DNA of 64,000 nt from NCBI RefSeq assembly GCF_000332515.2, contig NZ_AOGZ02000014.1, positions 1,752,001-1,816,000 on the forward strand, read 5' to 3'. Below, in pieces: positions 27,516 to 36,258 of the stretch. Positions within the stretch are counted from its first letter, which is position 1; each line of letters begins with the position of its first letter. Both the position numbers and the translations under genes were made by a program. The notes below the pieces were generated by a model. The model saw only the letters and a list, made by a program, of their open reading frames with translations. It was not told the DNA's origin and did not search any database. This DNA is from Leptospira wolbachii serovar Codice str. CDC. Its GTDB lineage: Bacteria > Spirochaetota > Leptospiria > Leptospirales > Leptospiraceae.

Positions 27516-28393
27516 CTAAGTAATTCCTTTTGATTCTTTTTTGATGTTAAATAAAAATATAAAGTCGCAAGCGAGGAAGTGATAGGAACGAAAAGAGCGT
27601 ATAACAAGGGCATCCACAATATCTCATTTACTAAATTCGGTGGAAAACTTAGCAATATCACTGCAATCGTGAGTGGTCCATTTTGGATTCCTGTTTCTAA
27701 GGAAACGGTTGTACTTTGGCGTTCGGTTAGGTTTAAAATCCGACTAAAGGTATATCCAAATAGATAACCCAAAACCGTAATAAGGATTGCAGAAATGTAC
27801 ATCGCCATTGTTGTTTTTTTGAGAATCTCTATATTTTTAGGGACCATGACTACAAGAAGAAAAACGATCATAAGAATTCCCAAAAAACTTCCTACTTTCT
27901 CAATCTTTAACGCCAATTTCATGTTAGCTGATCTTATTTTAATTCCAATCAAAACTGGTATAATCAGGATAAAAATGGAACCAATAATACTTTTATAAGG
28001 AATTTGAATCTGTTCTGTATTGAATCCTGAACAATACAACCAAAACAAAAAAGGCATCATCACAATCGCAAGAATTGTAGAAGTAATGGTCATACTAATG
28101 CTCAAAGCTACATCGCCTTTAGCATAATAGGTTAGTAGATTTGAAGTAGTACCACCGGGGGTACATCCAACCAAAATCAAACCAATAGAAAATAATGGTG
28201 AAAGTCCAAATCCAATTGCTAACCCAAAGGCAATTAAAGGCATAAACCCAAATTGAGATATCATCCCAATCAACAATGGCTTTTTCGAATGAACTGCTTT
28301 TTTAAAGTTTTCTACGGTTAAGGTTGTACCCATAGCAACCATCAGAAAAAAAATCATGGAAGCAAATAAAATCTCTTCGACTCGTGTTAACAT
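27512..28393 (-). CDS. Bile acid:sodium symporter (BASS) family transporter
   Basis: The start is taken as ATG 28393 ([21 protein letters not shown]). The frame is open to TTG 28414, inside the upstream gene, without a clear site. The protein is about 293 residues with nine or ten membrane helices. [19 protein letters not shown] and [18 protein letters not shown] are the paired crossover motifs of the family. It probably imports an organic anion with sodium across the inner membrane. Lying between the GMC dehydrogenase and the acyl-CoA dehydrogenase, it is the natural uptake system of the operon. It is only distantly similar to the BASS protein at 14186. Confidence 0.87.
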   Translation of the reverse strand: MLTRVEEILFASMIFFLMVAMGTTLTVENFKKAVHSKKPLLIGMISQFGFMPLIAFGLAIGFGLSPLFSIGLILVGCTPGGTTSNLLTYYAKGDVALSISMTITSTILAIVMMPFLFWLYCSGFNTEQIQIPYKSIIGSIFILIIPVLIGIKIRSANMKLALKIEKVGSFLGILMIVFLLVVMVPKNIEILKKTTMAMYISAILITVLGYLFGYTFSRILNLTERQSTTVSLETGIQNGPLTIAVILLSFPPNLVNEILWMPLLYALFVPITSSLATLYFYLTSKKNQKELLR

Positions 28394-28400
28394 AATTTTA

Positions 28401-29939
28401 CTAAAATTCCTCAACCAGCTGAGTCGCTAGTTTTGATGCAATTGCATAAATCGTAAAACTCGGATTCACTCCAAGACTCGTGGGGAAAATAGAACCATCA
28501 ATCACAGATAAATTTTTAATATGATGATGTTTTCCATTCGTATCTACTACCGATGTTTTAGGGTCCTTTCCCATGGCATTACCACCTAACGGGTGAGTTG
28601 AATTCACCACTGTGTTAGGAGATTGGATTGTCATTGACTCAATACCTTTTTTTGCATCTAACCAAGAAGAATAGGGGTTCACTGCATTGTTTGCGGGAAC
28701 CACAGTTTTAGCACCTGCTGCAAACTGGCACTCCGCCATTGACAAATAAGATCTTCGTATCCCATCGATCATAAAGTCATTGAGAGGATAATCAAGGATT
28801 GGATAACCGGCTTCATTTAATGTTACAGTACCACCTTGGCTGTCTTCGTTAAATCCATCTCGAATTTGAGAGACTAACACATGCAAGTTTGGATAACTTT
28901 TTACATACGCTTCAAATTCTTCTCCGACCAGTTTACGCAAATTCATTAAAACAATGGGTTGAGCACCCACAGCTTCTATATTGTAACCGGCCCTTCCTGT
29001 AACTCCATCCTTCCATAAAAATTCGTCTGAAGCAACTGATTGCGGTGCCCCAAAAAAACCAAATACGGAAGAAGGCATTTCAGCCACCGAATAATTGTGT
29101 AACTGCACAAAAGTTCTTTTACCGATCAGTTGGTATGGGTCTGGAAGTTTGGAGCGTAAAAGTAGAGCTGGCGAGTTAATAGCGCCAGCACTAGTAATGA
29201 AATGTTTTGCAAATAATCGTATTTTTGGTTTTATCTCTCCTTGGGTCACCGCAGGAGAACAAACTAAATGATCAATGGAATTTTCTTTCCACTCATAACG
29301 GACAGCCTTCGTATTGTACAACAATGTAGTTTTTTCTTTGAGGGCCGAAGGAATCGTAGTAACTAACTGGCTTTGTTTGGCATCCACTGGACAACCCAAG
29401 CCACAATAACCTAACATACGACAGTTTTTAACATTTCTTGGAATGGAACTATAACGCCATCCTAAGTTTTTGGCACCTAAACTAAGTAGATTATTGTTTT
29501 GATTATGAGCTTCCCATGTCTCGATAGAAAGTCTTTTCGATGCCATTGCAAACCAAGGTTCCAAATCATCCGAACCGTAACCTTTAATCCCTAGCTGGTT
29601 TTCCCAATATGTCAATGTTTCCTTGGGAGTTTTAATGCAAGTGGTCCAATTAACAACAGTAGATCCTCCGACTGTCCTTCCTTGAACCACGGTGAATGCT
29701 TTGTCTTTAGTAGGACGAGTTGCACCTTCGAAGTATAACCGATTGAACGTAGAAAGTTCCTTTAAATCAAAGTCCTTACTTGTTTCATAGTTTCCTTCTT
29801 CTACAATGATGACTCGGAATCCCGCTTTAGATAAAATTTCTGCACTGGTTCCACCACCAGCACCGGAACCAACAATAACAAAATCTGCTTCTAGATCCAG
29901 ATCCTTCTTTAAATAGGAAACATTAATTAATTTATCCAT
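28401..29939 (-). CDS. GMC-family FAD-dependent dehydrogenase, large subunit
   Basis: The protein is 512 residues. FAD is bound through [20 protein letters not shown] near the N-terminus. [10 protein letters not shown], and near the C-terminus [10 protein letters not shown] (catalytic His) with [19 protein letters not shown], are GMC signatures. A Cys cluster with spacing C-x5-C-x3-C ([11 protein letters not shown]) follows the substrate-domain start and is shared with the GMC protein at 40256. It has no signal peptide of its own, but the overlapping upstream gene encodes a Tat-type small subunit. It may thus be exported as a complex and pass electrons to the respiratory chain. The substrate is probably an alcohol. 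Confidence 0.87.
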   Translation of the reverse strand: MDKLINVSYLKKDLDLEADFVIVGSGAGGGTSAEILSKAGFRVIIVEEGNYETSKDFDLKELSTFNRLYFEGATRPTKDKAFTVVQGRTVGGSTVVNWTTCIKTPKETLTYWENQLGIKGYGSDDLEPWFAMASKRLSIETWEAHNQNNNLLSLGAKNLGWRYSSIPRNVKNCRMLGYCGLGCPVDAKQSQLVTTIPSALKEKTTLLYNTKAVRYEWKENSIDHLVCSPAVTQGEIKPKIRLFAKHFITSAGAINSPALLLRSKLPDPYQLIGKRTFVQLHNYSVAEMPSSVFGFFGAPQSVASDEFLWKDGVTGRAGYNIEAVGAQPIVLMNLRKLVGEEFEAYVKSYPNLHVLVSQIRDGFNEDSQGGTVTLNEAGYPILDYPLNDFMIDGIRRSYLSMAECQFAAGAKTVVPANNAVNPYSSWLDAKKGIESMTIQSPNTVVNSTHPLGGNAMGKDPKTSVVDTNGKHHHIKNLSVIDGSIFPTSLGVNPSFTIYAIASKLATQLVEEF

Positions 29940-30495
29940 GACGTAATCCTAATGCATGTTTTGGGCCAGGATACCCAACATGTTTCCAGGAATAGGATGT
30001 TTCAAAAAAACCAATGGTAATCATTGATTGTAATAGAAAGAAAATAGAACGAAATAAACTTATATAAGACATCTTCCATTGATTTAAAGTTTTAATGACT
30101 ATATTTCGATCCGTCTGTTCCCAATGAGAAGCAGATCCGAATAAATACCATCTAACAAGTTTTAAGTTTAAAAATTGGATGGCCTCCAATATCTCGTCTT
30201 GTGTATGAATCGGAAGAGTATATAAATAAGAATCAATTCCGAGGATCACTTCATTGATGACCTCTTCCTTTTCTAAGGGTTCTTTGGGAAGGAACTTGAA
30301 TAGGAGAGCCTCACTCAAATGAGAAAAAAACTCCTGGGCTTCAGGATCTAAAAATTTGCAAGAGAGACCTCTGCCAACGATCACTGAGGTGGTAGGTTTG
30401 CATTTCCAAGTGGAAAGAAACAGAAAAACTGCACCAAAGGCAGAAGTTTTGACAACAGTTCGCCTAGAAATTAGATTTTTTCTCGAAATTGCCAT
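29932..30495 (-). CDS. Tat-signal small subunit partner of the GMC dehydrogenase
   Basis: The protein is 187 residues. The N-terminus has a twin-arginine signal (ISRRTVVKTSAFGAVFLFLS), and Cys31 or nearby may be a lipidation or processing point. The rest is helical and ends with WKHVGYPGP. The same layout, including a W-x-x-(I/V)-x-YPGP ending, is seen in the protein at 41811, which also precedes a GMC gene. By position and form it resembles gluconate 2-dehydrogenase subunit 3 type proteins, which carry their catalytic subunit through the Tat system. It is the first gene of the operon and overlaps the large subunit by 8 bp. Confidence 0.65.
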   Translation of the reverse strand: MAISRKNLISRRTVVKTSAFGAVFLFLSTWKCKPTTSVIVGRGLSCKFLDPEAQEFFSHLSEALLFKFLPKEPLEKEEVINEVILGIDSYLYTLPIHTQDEILEAIQFLNLKLVRWYLFGSASHWEQTDRNIVIKTLNQWKMSYISLFRSIFFLLQSMITIGFFETSYSWKHVGYPGPKHALGLRHG

Positions 30496-30525
30496 CGTAA
30501 ATCCGTAATATCCTCACGAAATAAT

Positions 30526-30541
30526 GAATGAATATTCATTC
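30526..30541. promoter_or_regulatory. FadR(TetR)-type operator between the operon and its divergent regulator
   Basis: GAATGAATATTCATTC is a perfect 16-bp palindrome. With flanks, TGAATGAATATTCATTCC (30525-30542) agrees at 17 of 18 positions with the Bacillus subtilis FadR consensus TGAATGAMTANTCATTCA as I recall it. It lies 30 bp upstream of the operon start (30495) and 122 bp upstream of the TetR start (30664). It is the probable binding site of that regulator, released by an acyl-CoA. The resemblance is visible in the sequence; binding is inference. Confidence 0.75.
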
Positions 30542-30663
30542 CTTTTTTTACTTTACAAGTACTTTTTTAAAAAAAGAATGAAACGAAAGAGATTCTGGGA
30601 TTGAATGATCCCAATTGAAAAAGGAACAATTCATCCAATTTGTTTGGATGGTAGTGAGTACCA

Positions 30664-31245
30664 TTGATCGAAAAGTCTTTAAAACTAAATAAGAGCGAAG
30701 AAATCCTTACAGCTGCATTAGAATTATTTACTGCAAAAGGATTTGATGGAACAGCTGTTCCACTCATTGCCGAAAGAGCCAACGTTGCTGCAGGTACAAT
30801 CTATAGGTATTTTGCGAGTAAGGAAGAATTAGTGAATAGTCTCTTCCAACGCTGGCAAGAAAACTTATATGATAAAATCAAAACTGAATTTCCAATGAAT
30901 GGAAATCCAAGAGAACAGTTTCACTTCATCTGGCACTCTATGGCCGAATTCCAAAGAGAAAATCCACTCGCTTTTGATTTTTTAGAAATGCAGTACAACC
31001 TTCCCCATTTAGATAAAAAAAGTGTAGAAAAACGGGCATTACTATTGAAATTCTTAACTCGATTTGCACATAACAACCGTAGTTTATTTAGAAATTTACC
31101 ACCCGATGCACTGATTGCAATTGTTTGGGGCGCTTTTGTGGGTTTGGTGAAAGGATCAAGAAACGGGAAAATTAAACTAGATTCAGCATTTTTAAAGGAA
31201 TCGGAAGAATTGATGTGGAATGCGATTCAGTTACCCACAAAATAA
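30664..31245 (+). CDS. TetR family regulator, FadR-like
   Basis: The protein is 193 residues from TTG 30664; the frame has a stop at 30652 and no earlier start. GTGAG lies just upstream. The helix-turn-helix (about 8-50) reads ILTAALELFTAKGFDGTAVP, then AAGTIYRYFASKEELVNSLF. The C-terminal domain is helical, with HFIWHSMAEFQRENPLAFDF, typical of TetR proteins that sense acyl chains. It faces the ten-gene catabolic operon across a palindrome that resembles the Bacillus FadR site, so it probably represses that operon and responds to an acyl-CoA intermediate. This link is inference from position and operator. Confidence 0.85.
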   Translation: MIEKSLKLNKSEEILTAALELFTAKGFDGTAVPLIAERANVAAGTIYRYFASKEELVNSLFQRWQENLYDKIKTEFPMNGNPREQFHFIWHSMAEFQRENPLAFDFLEMQYNLPHLDKKSVEKRALLLKFLTRFAHNNRSLFRNLPPDALIAIVWGAFVGLVKGSRNGKIKLDSAFLKESEELMWNAIQLPTK

Positions 31246-31248
31246 ATT

Positions 31249-32466
31249 TTAATCTAAAGTTAAATCTACAAAAAAAGAATAACCTAGTTCGTTCACCCGC
31301 GAAAAGACAATTACATTCTTTTTTAATTCTTTATCCCAATAAGGATCACTGACCTGCCAATTCTCTGAATCTCTAAAAACTTGTTTCACATGTTTATAGA
31401 AGAAAGGCATATATGACCAGTTTTTCTGAATTAATTGCAGGTTTTCAGTAAAACCCGTCTCACTAGTCCTTTCATAATATGGCGAAACTTGAGTGCCTAA
31501 CCAATCGGTTACATAAACTCTTTTAATATGAGAATCTAATTTGAAAAATGAATGTGGATCGATAATCACTCGATTATCTAGTTTAATTGTTTTTAAATTG
31601 ATAGTATTGAGTTTAGTTTTTATTTGTTTTTCAAATTCAATCTCGGTAGCGACCTCCTTTCGTTTTATTTCGTGATACAATTTTAAGTGTGGTACCACAG
31701 TATCACAAATACTTTGTTTATCTTGATTTAGTTCAGAAGGTCTTCCTAAAAAATACCCTTGTAAAAGACTTGCTCCAGAACTAATTGCACGATACAACTC
31801 TTCTTCTGTTTCAATTCCTTCAAACAATAACTGGGATCCAATACTTAGTGAGATCTGTTTCAAATATTCCAAAATAGATTGGTATTCTCTTTTTTCGATG
31901 GATTTTTTTAATAAATTTAAATCAATCTTAATGATATCAGGTTTAATAGCGCCTAATCGTTCTAAGTTGGAAGATTCAGATCCAACATCATCCAATGCAA
32001 TTCCAAATCCTTGTTCTCGCAAAAGTTCAACACCAGCAGCCAAAACATCTGTTCCGTAACTTCCTGATTTTTCGGTGATCTCAATTACAATTTGATTCAA
32101 AGGAATCCCATAACTATTCACTAAATCAGAAATTGGTAATGTATTAGACCGACTTTCTTCATATTCCAATATGACTTGGTCAGGTGACATGTTTACAAAC
32201 AATAGATCCTTCGTTGATTGTATTTTTGCCAATGAAAGCCCAAGTAACTGTCTATCAATAATACTCATTCGCAATGCAGAAACATGCGGATCAGTAAACT
32301 CCGGAACTGCCACAAGGTTCCCCGTTTCATCTCGTTTCCGACCCAATGATTCGTAGGCAACCACCGTCTGTTCCTCAACGGAAAAGATGGGCTGGAGTAA
32401 AGGGACATAATGGTTTACTTGCATAGATTCAGCTATCGATTCCAAAGTGTTGAGGTTTCCTTCCAA
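31249..32466 (-). CDS. EAL-domain cyclic-di-GMP phosphodiesterase with C-terminal PAS-like domain (YkuI-like)
   Basis: The protein is up to 405 residues. The EAL domain spans about 15-250 and keeps the expected residues: ESLGR (EAL variant), FVNMSP, EITE, DDVG, IKIDLNL, FEGIET and QGYFLGRP. It is therefore probably active in hydrolysing cyclic di-GMP. The last 120 residues form a PAS-like domain resembling the C-terminal domain of Bacillus YkuI (VYVTDWLGTQVSPYYE). There is no membrane segment. The start is uncertain: TTG 32466, or ATG 32424 just before the EAL domain. It is convergent with the TetR gene. Confidence 0.85.
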   Translation of the reverse strand: MEGNLNTLESIAESMQVNHYVPLLQPIFSVEEQTVVAYESLGRKRDETGNLVAVPEFTDPHVSALRMSIIDRQLLGLSLAKIQSTKDLLFVNMSPDQVILEYEESRSNTLPISDLVNSYGIPLNQIVIEITEKSGSYGTDVLAAGVELLREQGFGIALDDVGSESSNLERLGAIKPDIIKIDLNLLKKSIEKREYQSILEYLKQISLSIGSQLLFEGIETEEELYRAISSGASLLQGYFLGRPSELNQDKQSICDTVVPHLKLYHEIKRKEVATEIEFEKQIKTKLNTINLKTIKLDNRVIIDPHSFFKLDSHIKRVYVTDWLGTQVSPYYERTSETGFTENLQLIQKNWSYMPFFYKHVKQVFRDSENWQVSDPYWDKELKKNVIVFSRVNELGYSFFVDLTLD

Positions 32467-32598
32467 CCATTATCTGTTTTAACGGAATAAAATTCAATAA
32501 ATTAAACATTTTTCTGACTTTCAGCAAATTCCCACCTTAGGTTTGGGGATCGATGGACAAGTCTTGACCCTCTTTCCGCCTTTTCTTAGACTCAGACG

Positions 32599-33927
32599 AT
32601 GCGGCACTACCTCCCCCTTATTGGAATTCTCTTCCTTTCTCTTTGGGCTAACCCAACACCTGGATTCGGATTTCCAACGATCAATCGGGAAGGTAGGAAT
32701 GCCACTGATCCAAATGCAGCCTGGCAAATCCAAAGTCGAATCACTCCCGAGATCGATGGACAAAACATTTTTAGCATATTATACCATTCAGATGGAAAGT
32801 CAGCCATCATTGGCACAACTGATTTTTATATTTACCGTATTAACTTGTTAGATGGAAGTTTGATTTGGAAAGTACAGGCTAAGATGTACTACCAAAAAGA
32901 ATTTGACGGACCAACGATTTTTGATGTATCTCCCGATGGGAAAACTTTCTTAAGTTTTGGACAAACTGATCCAAATCTCCAATCGTCAGAACGTTTTTTG
33001 GTGATTCGATCATCAGATAACGGTAACATAACAAGAAAATTCCCTGCTGAATTTTCAGTTTTTTATTCTCACACTGCTGATATAGACTATCGTTATCCAG
33101 GCGATGAGAGCAAACAAAATAGAGAAGCCGCAGGACTATCACCTAACTGGATACAAACAATAGATAGTGCCAAATACATTGATGGTGGAAAACGAATCCT
33201 TGTTTCCTACAAACACAATATGGATGGACCTCATTTTTATGATCGAAGATTGGTAATTTATGAAACAAACTCCGGCAAAAAAATAAATGAATATCAGTTA
33301 ACATCCGATCCAAACTCAGCGGATTGGACCCAACCTGCCGGATTCGAAATCGCACACCTTCAATTTCCATACCAATATGTTAATAAACGAAATACAATTA
33401 TATACGGCAATGCCCACGGAAGAATTCACGAAATCAATGAATCCATTATGGTTCAAAATAGTAACATTCCGCTTGTAGAAGAAAAATTTGCAGGTCCCAT
33501 TGTTTATATTCCTCTCAGTAGTTCGCCGGATTTAGAAACCAACGATAGGCAAACTATTCGTTCCCTCACAGTTTCCCCTGATGGAAAAATGTTATATTGT
33601 TCTGCTGGAATCGAAGGTGGTTATATTCAAGTTTATGGATACAATCTAGAAACCAAAAAAGAAATGTTTCGATCTTCCTTTTTTGACGCAGGGGAATTAG
33701 TATCTCCATCAAACGACATTCTCGTAATTGGTGGCTTGTATTCGTCAGGAAGATTCCATATCGTAGATACTAAAAAAGGAATTTTACTTTTTGCATCGAA
33801 TGACGAAGACAATTATATACATCCCCATCTTTTTTCTGTACATCCGAAACAAAGAGAAATACTGGCTCTTTCGTCAGGAAACCAACTATTCATCCTTCGT
33901 CCCCAAGGACCAGTATTACCATGGTAA
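32599..33927 (+). CDS. Secreted WD40/YVTN-like beta-propeller protein
   Basis: The 442-residue precursor has an N-terminal signal peptide (about 1-23). The rest shows repeated four-strand units with blade-like phrases (SDGKSAIIGTTDFYIYRI, DVSPDGKTFLSFG, LTVSPDGKMLYCSAG), typical of WD40, YVTN or PQQ-like propellers. No catalytic motif is visible, so a scaffold or binding role outside the cytoplasm is most likely. ATG 32599 has no clear ribosome-binding site. I do not recognise a specific family. Confidence 0.65.
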   Translation: MRHYLPLIGILFLSLWANPTPGFGFPTINREGRNATDPNAAWQIQSRITPEIDGQNIFSILYHSDGKSAIIGTTDFYIYRINLLDGSLIWKVQAKMYYQKEFDGPTIFDVSPDGKTFLSFGQTDPNLQSSERFLVIRSSDNGNITRKFPAEFSVFYSHTADIDYRYPGDESKQNREAAGLSPNWIQTIDSAKYIDGGKRILVSYKHNMDGPHFYDRRLVIYETNSGKKINEYQLTSDPNSADWTQPAGFEIAHLQFPYQYVNKRNTIIYGNAHGRIHEINESIMVQNSNIPLVEEKFAGPIVYIPLSSSPDLETNDRQTIRSLTVSPDGKMLYCSAGIEGGYIQVYGYNLETKKEMFRSSFFDAGELVSPSNDILVIGGLYSSGRFHIVDTKKGILLFASNDEDNYIHPHLFSVHPKQREILALSSGNQLFILRPQGPVLPW

Positions 33928-33976
33928 AAAACTGACTTCCCATTTTTATTAAGGTAATCAAACTATTAAAACACGA

Positions 33977-34690
33977 ATGAAACAAAAGACCAACACTCGA
34001 TTTTTACCGAAAGGCCTTTCCATTTTACATGAAGATAGAGACATTCTCGTAGTAGACAAACCTGCAGGACTCCTCACCATCGCCACCGAATCAGAAAAAT
34101 CAAAAACTGCCTATGCCGCACTTATGGACTATGTGAAAAAAGGAAGTGAAAGATCAAAGAATCGAATCTTTATCGTCCACAGATTAGACCGAGAGACTTC
34201 TGGAATTTTAGTTTTTGCAAAAACAGAAATGGCCAAACAAACCCTCCAAGAATCTTGGGAAAAAACAAAAAAAATCTATTTGGCTGTAAGTCATGGAGTT
34301 TGGAAAGAGAAGTCCGGTACTATCCAATCCTTCCTTGTAGAATCCAAGGCCCACCGCGTGTATTCCACTGACGAGCCCGAGTTAGGAAAACTTTCTAAAA
34401 CAAAATTCAAAGTTTTAAAAGAAACCAACTTATATTCTTTATTGGAAATAGAACTACTTACTGGTCGCAAAAACCAAATCCGTGTCCATCTTTCTGACAA
34501 AAAACATCCTATCGTTGGCGATACAAAGTACGGAAACGATGTGAGAACTTATCCTCGTATGGCCCTTCATTCTTTTTCTATCCAATTGACGCATCCGTTT
34601 AATAAAGAAGTACTTACATTTGAAACCAAGATCCCAAGTTTTATCACTGGTCTTGTAGGCGGTTATGAAAGGAATACAAATGAAACATAA
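33977..34690 (+). CDS. RluA-type RNA pseudouridine synthase
   Basis: The protein is 237 residues. The catalytic motif is HRLDRETSGILVFAKT with the active Asp, preceded by ILHEDRDILVVDKPAGLL and followed by ELLTGRKNQIRVHL, all diagnostic of the RluA family. There is no S4 domain, so it is a short form. It isomerises a specific uridine in rRNA or tRNA; the target cannot be told from sequence. It overlaps the HAD phosphatase gene by 11 bp and is probably co-transcribed with it. Confidence 0.9.
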   Translation: MKQKTNTRFLPKGLSILHEDRDILVVDKPAGLLTIATESEKSKTAYAALMDYVKKGSERSKNRIFIVHRLDRETSGILVFAKTEMAKQTLQESWEKTKKIYLAVSHGVWKEKSGTIQSFLVESKAHRVYSTDEPELGKLSKTKFKVLKETNLYSLLEIELLTGRKNQIRVHLSDKKHPIVGDTKYGNDVRTYPRMALHSFSIQLTHPFNKEVLTFETKIPSFITGLVGGYERNTNET

Positions 34691-35321
34691 AGGATTTATT
34701 TTTGATATGGACGGAGTTGTCGTTGATAACCATTCCTTTCATTTCAAAGCATGGATGGAATTTTCTAAAAAGTATCATTTCCCCTTAAACTCAGAAATTT
34801 ATAGAGATACCTTCAACGGTAAAACCAATGTTGACCTCTTCCGAATGATTTTTGGAAATATCTCAGACAAAGAAATAAAACAGTATGGAGATGAAAAAGA
34901 AAGTTGGTACCAAGAATTATATAAAAATGAAATGAAACCCCATACTGGTCTTATGGATTACTTACAATTTTTAAAAGACAACCATCTAAAGATTGCTCTT
35001 GGTACCTCTGCTCCCACAATGAATGTAAATTTTACTTTAGATACTTTATCCCTACGACATTTTTTTGATGTGATAGTAGATGGACCTATGGTGAGCCAAG
35101 GTAAACCCCATCCACAAGTATATGAACTTTGTGCAAAGGAATTGGGACTAGATCCTAAAGATTGTGTGGTATTTGAAGATTCTCTCGCCGGTCTACAATC
35201 GGGAAAATCGGCAGGATGTTCCATCATTGGTGTGGCCACATCTCATACCGAATCAGACCTAAAAAGTCATGTGGAACAAATCATCCATGACTTCACCGAC
35301 CCTGCTGTCTTTCATTTATAA
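34680..35321 (+). CDS. HAD-superfamily phosphatase, beta-phosphoglucomutase-like
   Basis: The start is ATG 34680 because GAAAGGA lies 6 nt upstream; an earlier ATG at 34665 would put that site inside the gene. The 213-residue protein has the HAD motifs FDMDGVVVDN (nucleophile Asp), LGTSAPTMN (motif II), K134-region GKPHPQVY (motif III) and VVFEDSLAGLQSGKSAG (motif IV). The cap-1 domain and length match beta-phosphoglucomutase/2-deoxyglucose-6-phosphatase types. It is a cytoplasmic sugar-phosphate phosphatase or mutase of unknown substrate. Confidence 0.88.
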   Translation: MKHKGFIFDMDGVVVDNHSFHFKAWMEFSKKYHFPLNSEIYRDTFNGKTNVDLFRMIFGNISDKEIKQYGDEKESWYQELYKNEMKPHTGLMDYLQFLKDNHLKIALGTSAPTMNVNFTLDTLSLRHFFDVIVDGPMVSQGKPHPQVYELCAKELGLDPKDCVVFEDSLAGLQSGKSAGCSIIGVATSHTESDLKSHVEQIIHDFTDPAVFHL

Positions 35322-35328
35322 ACAAGTG

Positions 35329-36258
35329 TTATTCTTGAAAGTCGGTGAGTAGATTTCCTTGTTTGTTTGAGAGATCAATGCGAATGACTGCAGTTCTACC
35401 TTCATCCGTGTAAGACAAGTCATCAAAAGACAATTTACGAGCCATAAAAATTCCACGACCATGAGTTTTAAAGGCATTTTTTGTCATCGCTTCCACAGAC
35501 AAATACCTTTGCCAATCAAAGCCTTTGCCTTGGTCACTCACTCGAATTTCTATATGTTGATCATTTTTTTCAAAAGTGACTTTTACAAATTTGTCCTTAA
35601 ATTCGGGAGTTTCTAACCTTCTAAAAATTTCTTCCATAAGTTTGTCATTATCATGGAGCTCTGATTTTTCCTGATAGGATATACCCAAATTTCCATGTTC
35701 GATGGCATTGTTCAAAATTTCCATAATCCCAGTTAACACGCGTTCTGGATCAGGACAAGCATTGGCAAGTAAAGGTGCCAACTCATGAGACTCACGAATG
35801 GATCGAATCCGAAACTCCCCCGTAATCATATGCCGAAGAGCACCCATACCTTTGTGAAGGTCTTCTTTCGCTCGTTGAAGTTTGATAAAATGTTCTACCG
35901 CTGTTTGTACGATACGAACTAACAAAGTTCTAGAGTAAGGTTTAGTTAAATAATAAAAAGCACCGGCATCCAATCCTTCCGTCATATCGGTAACAGAACT
36001 CATAGCTGTTTGAAAGATAACAGGAATGTCTTTATACTTTTCGGAACGTTTGATTTTTTTTAAAAGTTCAATTCCATCCATCTTTGGCATGAGTCGATCT
36101 AAAATAATTGCATGGAACAATATTGAATCTGAACTAAGGATTTGGAATGCCTCTTCCCCATCTCTTGCTTTGACAACAGTAAAGCCTTTATCAGAAAGAG
36201 ACTCATCAATGATCATCAAATTGATCATTTCGTCATCCACTGCTAGTAAGTTAATCAT
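35329..36258 (-). CDS. Response regulator with C-terminal anti-sigma-like ATPase domain
   Basis: The protein is 309 residues. It has an N-terminal receiver domain (about 1-120) with VDDE and the phosphorylated Asp in IILDRLMPKMDG, and Lys in LTKPYS. The C-terminal 150 residues form a HATPase_c domain of the RsbW/SpoIIAB kind (ILNNAIEHGNLGI as N-box, RVSDQGKGFDW as G1, HGRGIFMARKL). This pairing suggests a phospho-switch that controls an anti-sigma or related partner. It overlaps the histidine kinase gene by 4 bp, so that kinase is the probable partner. Confidence 0.88.
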   Translation of the reverse strand: MINLLAVDDEMINLMIIDESLSDKGFTVVKARDGEEAFQILSSDSILFHAIILDRLMPKMDGIELLKKIKRSEKYKDIPVIFQTAMSSVTDMTEGLDAGAFYYLTKPYSRTLLVRIVQTAVEHFIKLQRAKEDLHKGMGALRHMITGEFRIRSIRESHELAPLLANACPDPERVLTGIMEILNNAIEHGNLGISYQEKSELHDNDKLMEEIFRRLETPEFKDKFVKVTFEKNDQHIEIRVSDQGKGFDWQRYLSVEAMTKNAFKTHGRGIFMARKLSFDDLSYTDEGRTAVIRIDLSNKQGNLLTDFQE

